NCBI GenBank assembly: GCA_012518835.1
Contig: JAAYRH010000010.1
Coordinates: forward strand, 1-64,000
Direction of reading: 5' to 3'
Source of the DNA: Aeromonadales bacterium
Lineage (GTDB): Bacteria > Pseudomonadota > Gammaproteobacteria > Enterobacterales > Aeromonadaceae
DNA length: 64,000 bases
A program made the position numbers and the translations under genes. Positions 43,423 to 53,772 of the stretch are shown here, one piece after another. Position 1 is the first letter of the stretch, and each line of letters begins with the position of its first letter. Below the pieces are notes generated by a model. It did not search any database. It worked only from the letters and a program-made list of their open reading frames with translations, and was not told where the DNA came from.

Positions 43423-44496
43423 TTACTTGGCGTTAGGGCAGTTTTTTGCCTGTCTAAAACCGGCTTCTTCGGCGGCTTGCATACTGTTAAAAGTAACCAT
43501 GTTTTTTTCGCTCATACTGTTGTAACTAGGGCAGTCGGGGCGGTGATAAATACGTGACTGGCGATTACCACGTATAGGTAAAGCCGCTTTCTCTTGGCGC
43601 AGCGGCTGGTTATCAGTAACTGAGACTAAGCTGGCGGTGGCTTTATCAAGTTGGCTATTACCTAAGGTCATATACAAAGGAGCATGGTCTGAGACATGCT
43701 GGCGACTTTTGTTATGACTCCAGCCAATCAGCTTAGGAAAATCAATAATGCCGGCCTCACGTACCGCTAACTCACTGTCGCGCTCTATCCAAATATTATC
43801 GTAAAGGTTGGCGTATTTACCGTCAGTTTTAGACAGTGTAGAAGCTCCTTCAGTTACTAAAGGGCGCGCATACTTTTTTAGTGGTGCCCATGCGGCATGC
43901 GATTGCGCTAGGTTAAAATCTCCTGCTAAGACCAGTGGCGTATTAGGGTAAATCTCAGCCAGCCACTGCCAGTAATCCACTAAGGCCGTAATTTCGGCGG
44001 TGCGATCAGCAATCTTTTTGCCATAGACAATATGCACGGTGCCCATGGCTAGCTCACTTTGATCGCGCTTTGATTTAAACTTAGCGGAGAAAGGCTCGCG
44101 CATAAAGTGGTTATCGGGATCAAGGTAAACCACGGCGCCATCACTGTATTCCACCGCGGAATCTCGCCAAATAAAAGCATACATTTCTTTATAACTACTA
44201 GAGCCGAGGGCATGAGATACCAAATGACTCCAAGACTCACCGGTGTGCTTTTCTAGTGCTTGTTCTAATTGTTTTATACCCGCTTCGGTCATCACTTCTT
44301 GTACCGCGAGCAAATCTACCTTGCTAGCAATCGCAGCTAAGGCGGCAAAACTTTTTTGCTCGCCATGACCAAGGCGTTGAATGTTCCAAGAGCCCACCAC
44401 AATATCACTGGCAACCACGGCCATGGTGGGAAATAACGTGCACAGTATAACGAGCGCAACACCACAGCGACGGCAAAGACGACGAAAAATATTCAT
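43423..44496 (-). CDS. Secreted endonuclease/exonuclease/phosphatase (EEP, DNase I-like) protein with Cys-containing C-terminal domain
   Basis: Signal peptide; VGSWNIQRLG, DLLAVQEVM, LVLAGDFNLAQ, SDHAPLY EEP motifs; C-terminal RGNRQSRIYHRPDCPSYNSMSEKNMVTFNSMQAAEEAGFRQAKNCPNAK. Confidence 0.88.
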   Translation of the reverse strand: MNIFRRLCRRCGVALVILCTLFPTMAVVASDIVVGSWNIQRLGHGEQKSFAALAAIASKVDLLAVQEVMTEAGIKQLEQALEKHTGESWSHLVSHALGSSSYKEMYAFIWRDSAVEYSDGAVVYLDPDNHFMREPFSAKFKSKRDQSELAMGTVHIVYGKKIADRTAEITALVDYWQWLAEIYPNTPLVLAGDFNLAQSHAAWAPLKKYARPLVTEGASTLSKTDGKYANLYDNIWIERDSELAVREAGIIDFPKLIGWSHNKSRQHVSDHAPLYMTLGNSQLDKATASLVSVTDNQPLRQEKAALPIRGNRQSRIYHRPDCPSYNSMSEKNMVTFNSMQAAEEAGFRQAKNCPNAK

Positions 44497-44541
44497 TTAA
44501 GCTTATTCCTTAGGGGAGGAGAAATCTGTTTATTAGCGTAT

Positions 44542-45039
44542 TTAATAGCGCGCCACTGTTAACACTTGCTGGCAATGTCGACATTGATAGCGTTGTTGTT
44601 GGCGTTGCACTTTATTATGTCGCCGAAGGCTTAACTGGTGAGCTTGGCAGCCACAGTGATATAAAAAAGTGGCAGCCACCTTGCTGGTATCCAGTTGATG
44701 GCGGGTACGAGGTGTTAAGTTAAATACCGAGCGCATAATGTGTTGCCATTCTTTACCGTGGGGCTTTACTTTACCAAAGCAGGCAAACGTCACTAGGTGT
44801 GCCACCTCATGAGGGATCACTTCTTGCATAAATGCCGCTTCATTATCGGCTAATAAGATAGGGTTAAAGCGTAATTCCCAACGGTGTAACCAAGCAGAGC
44901 CAGCAATACGACCTCTTTGATTAAAGGTCACGGTCGGCATGGTAAAAGGGCGCTGTAATTGGCTTGCAGCTTGATTTAAACAGTATTCTACCCGTTGGAT
45001 CACTTGTTGATGTAAAGAAGGTGACTGAGGATTGGGCAT
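44542..45039 (-). CDS. sprT: SprT-family zinc metalloprotease
   Basis: VIPHEVAHLVTFACFGKVKPHGKEWQHIM; C-terminal zinc ribbon. Confidence 0.94.
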   Translation of the reverse strand: MPNPQSPSLHQQVIQRVEYCLNQAASQLQRPFTMPTVTFNQRGRIAGSAWLHRWELRFNPILLADNEAAFMQEVIPHEVAHLVTFACFGKVKPHGKEWQHIMRSVFNLTPRTRHQLDTSKVAATFLYHCGCQAHQLSLRRHNKVQRQQQRYQCRHCQQVLTVARY

Positions 45040-45106
45040 AGCGGTAAATATATAACGGACTTTAAATATGAATAAAAAAGGGAAGCATTTGCTTCCCTAG
45101 AGTGGG

Positions 45107-46267
45107 TTATTTTAACCCAGCAGCGTCGCGTAGCAAGTCTGCTTTATCGACGGCTTCCCACGGGAACTCGTCACGACCAAAGTGACCGTACGCCGCACTA
45201 GCTTGATAGATAGGGCGATTTAAGTCCAACATTTGAATTAAGCCGTAAGGGCGCAAATCAAAATGCTCACGAACGATGCGGTCAATAACCGCTTCTGACA
45301 CCTTTCCGGTACCAAAGGTTTCTACACTAATAGAAGTAGGCTCGGCTACACCGATGGCATAAGACAGCTGTATTTCACAGCGTTCAGCTAAACCAGCAGC
45401 GACAATGTTTTTTGCTACATAACGAGCCGCATAGGCCGCCGAGCGATCCACTTTAGAGGGATCTTTACCAGAAAAAGCCCCCCCGCCGTGGCGTGCCATA
45501 CCGCCATAAGTATCGACGATAATCTTGCGGCCAGTTAAGCCACAGTCACCCACCGGGCCACCAATCACAAATTGACCGGTAGGGTTAATAAAATACTTGG
45601 TATTCTTAGTTAACCACTCCGCGGGTAACACCGGCTTTATGATCATTTCCATAACCGCTTCACGCAAAGTGGCTTGATCGATATCGGGACTGTGCTGAGT
45701 AGATAACACCACCGCGTCAATACCAGTCGGCTTACCTTTATCATCATAAAGAAAGGTCACCTGAGATTTAGCGTCGGGGCGTAACCAAGGCAACTCTTTG
45801 GCTTTACGCACATGGGCTTGACGTTTCACTAAGCGATGAGCATAGGTAATAGGGGCAGGCATCAGCACATCGGTTTCGTTGGAAGCATAACCAAACATCA
45901 AGCCTTGATCACCCGCACCTTGAGCATAAGGGTCCTCGTCTTCTCTATCGACACCCATGGCAATGTCTGCTGATTGTTTACCAATGGCGCTTAACACCGC
46001 ACAGCTATCACCATCAAAGCCCATTTCAGAGCTGGTATAACCAATGCTGCGTACGGTATCTCGTACTAGGTCTTCAATATCAACCCAGGCACTGGTAGAC
46101 ACTTCACCGCCTACGATCACCATGCCGGTTTTAACGAAGGTTTCGCAGGCCACTCGCGCCTTAGGATCCTGTTCAAGAATCGCGTCCAGTATTGCATCAG
46201 AAATCTGATCAGCAATTTTATCTGGATGCCCTTCGGATACGGACTCTGAGGTAAACTGTTTGGCCAT
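45107..46267 (-). CDS. metK: S-adenosylmethionine synthase
   Basis: [54 protein letters not shown]. Confidence 0.98.
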   Translation of the reverse strand: MAKQFTSESVSEGHPDKIADQISDAILDAILEQDPKARVACETFVKTGMVIVGGEVSTSAWVDIEDLVRDTVRSIGYTSSEMGFDGDSCAVLSAIGKQSADIAMGVDREDEDPYAQGAGDQGLMFGYASNETDVLMPAPITYAHRLVKRQAHVRKAKELPWLRPDAKSQVTFLYDDKGKPTGIDAVVLSTQHSPDIDQATLREAVMEMIIKPVLPAEWLTKNTKYFINPTGQFVIGGPVGDCGLTGRKIIVDTYGGMARHGGGAFSGKDPSKVDRSAAYAARYVAKNIVAAGLAERCEIQLSYAIGVAEPTSISVETFGTGKVSEAVIDRIVREHFDLRPYGLIQMLDLNRPIYQASAAYGHFGRDEFPWEAVDKADLLRDAAGLK

Positions 46268-46548
46268 GATACTTTCCTAACGTAGATTAAATCTGGAGTG
46301 TGCAATATCGCAAATATAGCGGTATTAACATCTGGACGGCTATTCTAATGAGGCAAGCGAATGATTACCAGTAAAAAGTCACTTTAGAGTAGGGCTTTTA
46401 TGGCGATTTTTACTTCACCGCAAGGCAGAGATTAAATTTGCGCCATCTGGCAGTCTTTGGGACAATGCGCCGGTTGGTTCACTTCCTTAACTTATTAAAT
46501 ACTTATTTTAAGTAATTATCTTACTAGTAACTATCTCAGGAGATATCG

Positions 46549-48549
46549 ATGCCTTCTCGTCAAGTGCTGGCCAATGCCGTACGCGCACTCAGTATGGATG
46601 CAGTACAAAAAGCCAATTCCGGTCACCCCGGTGCCCCTATGGGGATGGCAGATATTGCCGAGGTGTTGTGGCGCGATTATTTAAAGCACAACCCCAGCAA
46701 TCCTAACTGGCCTGATCGTGACCGTTTTATCTTGTCCAATGGTCATGGCTCTATGTTGTTGTATTCTTTACTGCACTTGAGCGGTTATGAATTATCAATC
46801 GACGATCTTAAAGCCTTTCGCCAGCTACATTCCAAAACTCCCGGTCACCCCGAGTATGGCTATGCGCCGGGTATTGAAACTACCACCGGACCTCTGGGTC
46901 AGGGGATCAGTAATGCAGTGGGCATGGCGATCGCCGAAAAGTCGTTAGCGGCACAGTTTAATCGCCCCGGACATGACGTTGTCGATCACTACACCTATAC
47001 CTTTATGGGTGATGGCTGCTTAATGGAAGGTATTTCTCATGAAGCTTGCTCGCTAGCTGGGACCTTAGGTTTAGGCAAGCTCATTGCTTTTTGGGATGAC
47101 AACGGCATCTCTATCGATGGTGAGCTAGAAGGCTGGTTTAGCGACGATACCCCTAAGCGATTTGAAGCGTACGGCTGGCAGGTGATTGCCGATGTCGACG
47201 GCCATGACAGCGAAGCACTGATTGCTGCCATTGATGCGGCCCGCGCGGATACCAGTCGCCCGACGTTAATTTGCTGTAAAACTGTGATTGGTTTTGGCTC
47301 ACCGAATAAAGCCGGTACTGCCGATAGCCACGGTGCTCCTTTAGGTGATGAAGAAATTATTGCCACTCGCAAGCAACTGGGCTGGGATCATGGGCCGTTT
47401 GAGATCCCAGCTGAGGTATATGCCGGTTGGGATGCTAAAGAAAAAGGCGCCAAGGCAGAGCAAGCATGGAATGACGCCTTTGCCGCATATCAAGCCGAGC
47501 ACCCAGAGTTGGCCGCAGAACTTAAGCGCCGCTTAAACGGAGACTTACCTGCTGAATGGGCAGAGAAAAGCGAGCAAGTGATCCAGCAGCTACAAGCAAA
47601 CCCGGCAAAAATTGCTACTCGTAAAGCATCGCAAAATGCGTTGAATGAATTTGGTGCCCTCTTGCCTGAGCTATTAGGCGGCAGTGCCGACTTAGCGCCT
47701 TCTAACCTGACCATGCACAACGGCTCAGTGCCCATTAGTGCAACCGATGCTGGCGGTAACTATTTGCACTATGGGGTGCGCGAGTTTGGCATGAGCGCCA
47801 TTATGAATGGAGTGGCCTTACACGATGGCTTTATTCCTTATGGTGGCACCTTCTTAATGTTTGTCGAGTATGCGCGGAATGCACTGCGCATGGCGGCCTT
47901 GATGAAGCAACGCTCCATCTTTGTGTATACTCACGACTCCATTGGCTTAGGCGAAGATGGCCCGACTCACCAGCCAGTAGAGCAGATTGCTTCGTTGCGC
48001 TTAACCCCGAACATGAGCACCTGGCGTCCATGTGATCAGGTAGAATCAGCCGTGGCTTGGAAAGCCGCTATTGAGCGCAAAACAGGTCCTACCTCGCTGA
48101 TTTTCTCTCGCCAAGGGTTAGGACAAATTGAGCGTAACGCTGAGCAGCTGGCGAATGTGGCAAAGGGTGGTTACGTACTCAAAGATTGTACTAATACCCC
48201 GGAGCTTATTTTGATTGCGACCGGTTCAGAAGTTGAACTAGCAGTGGCTGCCTACGAACAACTGACCGCTGATGGTAAGCAAGTACGCGTGGTTTCTTTA
48301 CCTTGCACTGACGTATTTGATGCGCAGTCAGCTGAATATAAAGAAAGCGTATTACCTGCGAGCGTGACCAAGCGGTTAGCGATTGAAGCGGGTATTGCCG
48401 ACTACTGGTACAAGTACGTGGGCTTTGGTGGCGACATCATCGGTATGCATACCTTCGGTGAATCGGCTCCGGCCGATGACTTGTTTAAGTTATTTGGTTT
48501 TACCGTAGATAATGTTCTGGAGAAAGCCACGGCATTATTAGCTCGCTAA
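46549..48549 (+). CDS. tkt: Transketolase
   Basis: [38 protein letters not shown]. Confidence 0.97.
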   Translation: MPSRQVLANAVRALSMDAVQKANSGHPGAPMGMADIAEVLWRDYLKHNPSNPNWPDRDRFILSNGHGSMLLYSLLHLSGYELSIDDLKAFRQLHSKTPGHPEYGYAPGIETTTGPLGQGISNAVGMAIAEKSLAAQFNRPGHDVVDHYTYTFMGDGCLMEGISHEACSLAGTLGLGKLIAFWDDNGISIDGELEGWFSDDTPKRFEAYGWQVIADVDGHDSEALIAAIDAARADTSRPTLICCKTVIGFGSPNKAGTADSHGAPLGDEEIIATRKQLGWDHGPFEIPAEVYAGWDAKEKGAKAEQAWNDAFAAYQAEHPELAAELKRRLNGDLPAEWAEKSEQVIQQLQANPAKIATRKASQNALNEFGALLPELLGGSADLAPSNLTMHNGSVPISATDAGGNYLHYGVREFGMSAIMNGVALHDGFIPYGGTFLMFVEYARNALRMAALMKQRSIFVYTHDSIGLGEDGPTHQPVEQIASLRLTPNMSTWRPCDQVESAVAWKAAIERKTGPTSLIFSRQGLGQIERNAEQLANVAKGGYVLKDCTNTPELILIATGSEVELAVAAYEQLTADGKQVRVVSLPCTDVFDAQSAEYKESVLPASVTKRLAIEAGIADYWYKYVGFGGDIIGMHTFGESAPADDLFKLFGFTVDNVLEKATALLAR

Positions 48550-48573
48550 TAACACCGGCGATTTCGTAAATAA

Positions 48574-48603
48574 TAAAAAACCGGCTGCTGCCGGTTTTTT
48601 ATT
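48574..48603. terminator. Terminator after tkt
   Basis: aaaaaaccggctgctgccggtttttta. Confidence 0.8.
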
Positions 48604-50784
48604 TTAGTGGGTGTGCGTTGCTAGCCATTTTATTAATTCATGCTCTGGCATGGCCTGAGCCAGTAGCGAGCTTTGAATAGCTGGGCAGTCTAGCCCTGCT
48701 AGAGTGGCTCTTTGTTGCTCAGTGTTCACTCCATCAGCCACGACGTTCATTTGTAATTGTTTCGCTAAGCTGAATAAGCTGCGAAGAATGACGTGTTGTT
48801 GCGGATGGTGTTCAAGTTCTTGAAGGTAAGTGGCGCTTATTTTTAAATGCTTCAAACTTAACTCTGTTATTTTCATCAACGAACTATAGCCACCGGTAAA
48901 GTCGCCTAGCGCTACGTTGACACCTAAGGCGGTAAGTTGTGTCACTTGGCGTCGACTTTCGTCAGGCTCAGTAATAAACACCGCTTCGGCGATTTCAAAA
49001 GTGAGACGATCTCGACAAGCTGGGTAACGGTCTAATAATGTCGATACCGTCGTTATAAAGTAGGGAGAATGAAAGTAGCGACCACTGATCTTGATGGCAA
49101 TATCTAAAGAGCTTGTCCCTTGCTGATACCAGTGTTGATAGCGCGCTGCTAATTGATACAGGGCCCACTTTTCAAGCTCATCAATAAGAGAGCTGTCGCG
49201 AAGAAAAGGGTGTAACTGTAGCAGGGCCGTTAAGCTCTGCCCCTGCTCTGGCCAATATAATAGTGCTTCAATTGCCAAGGGGCTATGGTCTTGCATTGTT
49301 AGCTGTGGTTGAAAGTAAAGTTGCCATTGTTGCTGTTTGAGGGCTGCTTGTAGCATCTTACTGATCTTTAATGTGCTGCGCATTTCTTTAGCCATCGCGA
49401 GGTCAAACATCACATAACGGCTATTCGGTAGACGTTGAGCGAGCTGCTTTGCACAATCGGCTTGGTGTAGATAACTCAATGGGGTGGGTGTGACTAACGG
49501 AAATAGACTAACCCCCGTACTGATATTCACTTGTAAGCGCAAATCATCTAATAGAAATGGCAGTAAAAATAGCTCGTTCACTTCTTGCGCCAGCCGCGCT
49601 ACTTTTGTTTTAGCTTGAATAAAATTGTGCCCTAAATGAGAAATTACCAACATAAACTCATTATTATCATCACGGGCGAGCTTGGTATTATGGCTGGCTG
49701 CGCTAAACATTTTTAACCGCTCGGCCACGGCGATGAGCAACTGCTCGCCTAGCTGATAACCCAGTGCACTATTAATCGCGTTAAACTCGTCAATAGTGAT
49801 GAGTAACAGGGCGCCATGATCACCTTGTTGCTCGGCCAGAGTGTCTTGAAGGTAGTTAATGATAAAGCACCGATTATGTAAACCGGTAAGCTCGTCTACC
49901 CAGGCGATAGAGTCTAATGGTTGCGGCTGTGGGGCAGGGAAATGAGCGAGCCCTTGGGCGCTCGCTGCAACCTCAGGTACTGGCTCAGATCCAGACGCTA
50001 AAGAGTCTGGCACCAGTTCATTAAGTGACTCCGCCAGCTCAGTCGCAATCGCTGCGACAAACTGCATATCGGCAGCGGTCACAGGGGGCCTAGATTGTTG
50101 ATACTCGACACTGAGTATTCCTGCTAACTTGCCGTTGAGGATGATAGGTACATCTAGCCGATGCTGTATGCCGTCGGTGGCCAAATAGTAGAAAGCGCTT
50201 AGCAAGGGTTGCTGGGTACAGTGGCTATAACTTAAGCCGCCTCTATTGAGTAGGGTACGTAAGTAGCGACGCTCGGCTTTAACAGGTTGTAAATTAAAAG
50301 ACAGCCCTTGGCTATACAGGGGGCGCAATAGCTCTTCATGAGCATAATGGCGCCAAATAATAACCCTATCTCCCCCTTGTTGCTGAATTAAGCTATCAAT
50401 CAACGTCGGTATCCGTGCGGCTAGATTGGCAGACGATGGTCGATTTTGTTGAAGCTGCCATTCTATGAGCCCCAATTCATCTTGTTGTTGATGTTGTTCT
50501 AGATAGGCACTGACTAGCCAGTGTTGCTCATCTACCGGAGCAAAGTGGCACTGCCAGCGGCGATCTTGAATCGTTAGTGCAAGCCTATTGGCTGTTCGCT
50601 GCTGTCGTAGCTGGGTTAACTGCGCGCCATCTTGCTGATTGAGTTGCTCTAATAAGGGACGCTCGACATCAAACAGGCGAGCTAATTCCTGAGGCGCAGC
50701 CGTCAGCGGCACTAAAAAGCCTTCGCCATCGAGCCTAAAAAAGCAGACGTTATGCTGGGGGTGGTGCACCGCGGGCAACTGCAT
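48604..50784 (-). CDS. GAF-like + degenerate GGDEF + degenerate EAL domain protein
   Basis: DELTGLHNRCFIINYLQ; ARDDNNEFMLVI at the GGDEF position; AIEALLYWPEQG (EAL); LGDFTGGYSSL in place of DDFGTGYSSL. Confidence 0.88.
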   Translation of the reverse strand: MQLPAVHHPQHNVCFFRLDGEGFLVPLTAAPQELARLFDVERPLLEQLNQQDGAQLTQLRQQRTANRLALTIQDRRWQCHFAPVDEQHWLVSAYLEQHQQQDELGLIEWQLQQNRPSSANLAARIPTLIDSLIQQQGGDRVIIWRHYAHEELLRPLYSQGLSFNLQPVKAERRYLRTLLNRGGLSYSHCTQQPLLSAFYYLATDGIQHRLDVPIILNGKLAGILSVEYQQSRPPVTAADMQFVAAIATELAESLNELVPDSLASGSEPVPEVAASAQGLAHFPAPQPQPLDSIAWVDELTGLHNRCFIINYLQDTLAEQQGDHGALLLITIDEFNAINSALGYQLGEQLLIAVAERLKMFSAASHNTKLARDDNNEFMLVISHLGHNFIQAKTKVARLAQEVNELFLLPFLLDDLRLQVNISTGVSLFPLVTPTPLSYLHQADCAKQLAQRLPNSRYVMFDLAMAKEMRSTLKISKMLQAALKQQQWQLYFQPQLTMQDHSPLAIEALLYWPEQGQSLTALLQLHPFLRDSSLIDELEKWALYQLAARYQHWYQQGTSSLDIAIKISGRYFHSPYFITTVSTLLDRYPACRDRLTFEIAEAVFITEPDESRRQVTQLTALGVNVALGDFTGGYSSLMKITELSLKHLKISATYLQELEHHPQQHVILRSLFSLAKQLQMNVVADGVNTEQQRATLAGLDCPAIQSSLLAQAMPEHELIKWLATHTH

Positions 50785-50989
50785 GATAGCGATGTTCCTT
50801 CATTAGATATAAACACAGATTGGTTCCTTTATCTTGACCATAAGGAGCGGCCTTGTAAATAACAGGGCGCTGATAAGCCAGTGAGGCTCATAGTTTAAGG
50901 AGTTAATTTAGCTACAAAGCATAAATTAGGTGTTGCTAATTTATGTTTTCTTTGTATCATTAGTAACAGCTAATTAATAAGGAATAGCA

Positions 50990-51409
50990 ATGACCATCGT
51001 TAATTTTACTCCTTGGAGTGCATTGTTAGGCGGCTTGCTTATTGGAGCCGGTGCTTTGTTGCTGTTATTAGGGGCAGGGCGAATTGCGGGTATTAGTGGC
51101 ATTGTGGCCGGCATAGGCGCCCAGCGTGATAAAGCGTGGCGGGTCGCCTTTGTTGCTGGACTCGTGCTAGTAACGTGGCTGGTATTTCGACTCAATTGGG
51201 TAAGCGCGCCTTCGTTAGCCGAATTTAGTGTGGTTAAATTGGCCATCGCCGGTGTGTTGGTCGGCGTCGGTACTCGTTTAGGTAATGGTTGTACCAGTGG
51301 CCACGGTATCTGCGGCATGGGACGTTTTTCTTGGCGTTCGTTAGTCGCCACTTTGGTTTTTATGGCGGCCGGTATTGCCACGGTTACGCTATTAGGGTGG
51401 GGAGGGTAA
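50990..51409 (+). CDS. YeeE/YedE-family sulfur transporter subunit, first half
   Basis: GTRLGNGCTSGHGICGMGRFSWRSLVATLVFMAAG. Confidence 0.88.
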   Translation: MTIVNFTPWSALLGGLLIGAGALLLLLGAGRIAGISGIVAGIGAQRDKAWRVAFVAGLVLVTWLVFRLNWVSAPSLAEFSVVKLAIAGVLVGVGTRLGNGCTSGHGICGMGRFSWRSLVATLVFMAAGIATVTLLGWGG

Positions 51410-51410
51410 A

Positions 51411-51824
51411 ATGTTATTATTAATTGCCTTAGCGGCCGGCGGCTTATTTGGCCTAGGGATCGCGCTGTCGGGCATGATTAATCCGGCTAAAGTGCAGGGC
51501 TTTTTAAACCTGTTTGGCGACTGGGACCCCAGCCTAGCCTTGGTGATGGGCGGAGCGTTATTGGTGTTCGCTCCTGGTTATTGGTGGTGGCGTCGTAACG
51601 GGCGCGCTACTGCGGCGATTGGTTGTGACTTACCTAAGGTGCCTGCTCCCACCATTGATATTCGACTCGTGCTGGGGGCGCTAATATTTGGTATCGGTTG
51701 GGGGCTCGTTGGTATCTGTCCCGGCCCAGCCTTGGGCTTGACAGCTAGCTTGCAGTGGCAAGCCGGAGTGTTTGTGCTGGCGATGATCTTAGGGTTTTGG
51801 CTGGTAGGCAAACTAAAACGCTAA
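51411..51824 (+). CDS. YeeE/YedE-family (DUF6691-like) sulfur transporter subunit, second half
   Basis: GIALSGMINPAKVQGFLNLFGDWDPSLALVMGGAL; GIGWGLVGICPGPAL. Confidence 0.88.
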   Translation: MLLLIALAAGGLFGLGIALSGMINPAKVQGFLNLFGDWDPSLALVMGGALLVFAPGYWWWRRNGRATAAIGCDLPKVPAPTIDIRLVLGALIFGIGWGLVGICPGPALGLTASLQWQAGVFVLAMILGFWLVGKLKR

Positions 51825-51921
51825 CTTAAAGATAACGCTTAGCAATACCTATATAACAATAAACCCACCCCGAGCCTAAAACGTAGGGGGGGTTTATTGT
51901 AGGGGGTAGCTAGTCGAGTTA

Positions 51922-52404
51922 TTATTTTTTGTTTTGTAAGTAATCCAGTACCACCTGATGGTGATCTTTGGTTTTAAACTTATCAAATACTTTCTCTACC
52001 ACTCCGTTTTCATCAATCAAAAAGCTAATGCGATGAATGCCGTCGTACTCTTTGCCCATAAACTTTTTTAATCCCCATACGCCGAAGGCGTCAGCAATGG
52101 CATGATCCTCATCGGACAGTAAAGTGAAGTTAAGCTGCTCTTTTTCTTCAAACTTCTTTAGACGCGCCACTGGATCGGGGCTGATCCCCAGTACCACAAC
52201 ATTGTGCGCTGCTAGCTCAGACTCACTGTCTCTTAGGCTACAGGCTTGTACCTTACAGCCTGGGGTCATGGCTTTAGGATAAAAATACACCAATACTTTT
52301 TTACCGCTAAGATCAGCTAAGCTGACAGATTGGCCGTTTTGATCAAATAAAGTGAAGGCAGGGGCGGGTTGACCCGCAGGTAGATAAGTCATTTCAGTTT
52401 CCAT
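51922..52404 (-). CDS. bcp: Thioredoxin-dependent peroxiredoxin Bcp
   Basis: LVYFYPKAMTPGCKVQACSLRDSESEL. Confidence 0.95.
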   Translation of the reverse strand: METEMTYLPAGQPAPAFTLFDQNGQSVSLADLSGKKVLVYFYPKAMTPGCKVQACSLRDSESELAAHNVVVLGISPDPVARLKKFEEKEQLNFTLLSDEDHAIADAFGVWGLKKFMGKEYDGIHRISFLIDENGVVEKVFDKFKTKDHHQVVLDYLQNKK

Positions 52405-52686
52405 TTACAGCGCACAAGACAGACAAAAGATATTAGCATAAATAATTATGCGCACCAGCGCCGCTGCTTGTATTCCCCCGCGGGCGCCCCTAACATAAGC
52501 TCTTATAAAATAAGGTAATAAAATTGATGCTGTTCAGTGTCAGCGGAGTGAATTAAGATAGCCTCCATCTGGATAGCCTTAGGCACAGCCTGTTTAAGGC
52601 TACCTCAATGGTGCGTTAGTCTTTACACTCTCGTCCTATAAAAAAGAGTCAGTAAAACAGCGTTAATCACAGCGGAGTAATAGAGC

Positions 52687-53694
52687 GTGGAAACACCTTT
52701 GAAAACAACAAAACTAGTTATAGGCGTGCTCACTCTGAGTGTGTTAGCGGCTTGTAGTAACCCAGAAAAGCGAACCCAAGCCAATCGCAGCTTTGACTAT
52801 CAAGACGCCAGCTTAAGATCAGGACCATTAATGATCCCTGCGGGATTAGAGGCGCCTAATTTTAATAATGAATATGTCATCCCTAAACTGCCTGCTGATG
52901 CTCCCAGAGGGATTATAGGTAAAGACGTGGACGTGCGCCCTCCTACCCAGGTACTGCCATTAGTGCGCGGTTCAGAGTTGTTAGAAAGGGCCACCGGACT
53001 GTGGTTTTATCAACAACAGATAGACCAGCCCTTAGAGCAGCAGTTAGCTCAGGCGTTAGTGGCGTTTTTTGAGCAGAAAAAAATAGAATATAACACCACG
53101 GCTCACGGGTTTAATAGCCAAGGGGCGAGCGCGACTAGCGCCAAGCAAGACTTTAAGTGGACGCTAATGCCTGACTCAAACCGTCGTGCAGTGGCAGTGC
53201 AGGTGGAGCTGCTAGATAACGCTAAGATGTTAGCTCAAGATAAACAGCGCGCTGAAGCGAGCATATTGAATGCTTTTTCTTTGTCTTACCAGCGTGAGCT
53301 CACTCAGCAGCAGCAACTATTAGACAGCGCACCTATTCAGGTGACCTTAGATAAACCTCAAGGGCGTCTATTGGCAGCGGCGGACTATGAGCGCACCTGG
53401 AAACGATTAATGAGCGTGTTGCCTAAATTAGGATTTGAGCTCACTAACCGCCAACAGGCACTGGGCTATGTAGAAGTGAAATTTTCTGGCTTAAGCAAAG
53501 GAAAGTGGCAAGAGCTTAATTTGCCCAAGCTGGACATTTCTACTCAACCTTATCGCATTCAATTAGGTGATTTAGGCGAGCAAAGCAGCATCACCTTAAG
53601 TGATAAAAATAAGGCGCCGGTGTCAGCAGGCATCTTAAGCCAATTTAGTGTCACCTTAACAGATGCTTTTCAACGCACCGACTTCATCCGCTAG
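52687..53694 (+). CDS. bamC: Outer membrane protein assembly factor BamC (NlpB)
   Basis: Lipobox LSVLAACSNP; RSFDYQDASLRSGPLMIPAGLEAPNFNNEYVIP. Confidence 0.88.
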   Translation: METPLKTTKLVIGVLTLSVLAACSNPEKRTQANRSFDYQDASLRSGPLMIPAGLEAPNFNNEYVIPKLPADAPRGIIGKDVDVRPPTQVLPLVRGSELLERATGLWFYQQQIDQPLEQQLAQALVAFFEQKKIEYNTTAHGFNSQGASATSAKQDFKWTLMPDSNRRAVAVQVELLDNAKMLAQDKQRAEASILNAFSLSYQRELTQQQQLLDSAPIQVTLDKPQGRLLAAADYERTWKRLMSVLPKLGFELTNRQQALGYVEVKFSGLSKGKWQELNLPKLDISTQPYRIQLGDLGEQSSITLSDKNKAPVSAGILSQFSVTLTDAFQRTDFIR

Positions 53695-53772
53695 ACTAGC
53701 ATTAACAGCCCCGCGTTCGGGGCTGGTTACTTTCTATTTAATGCTGACCCCACCATGCAATGTTAAATCATC

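Noticed and set aside
50974-51381. Minus-strand 135-aa ORF opposite the YeeE/YedE gene
   Set aside because: Antisense shadow of a conserved transporter ORF that has the GNGCTSGHGICG motif.
50990-51824. Split YeeE/YedE considered a frameshifted gene
   Set aside because: Two-gene half-transporter arrangements of this family are common; both halves have proper starts and conserved motifs.
51922-52404. Possible loss of Bcp catalytic Cys
   Set aside because: TPGC and the second Cys (QAC) are both present; ordinary peroxiredoxin.
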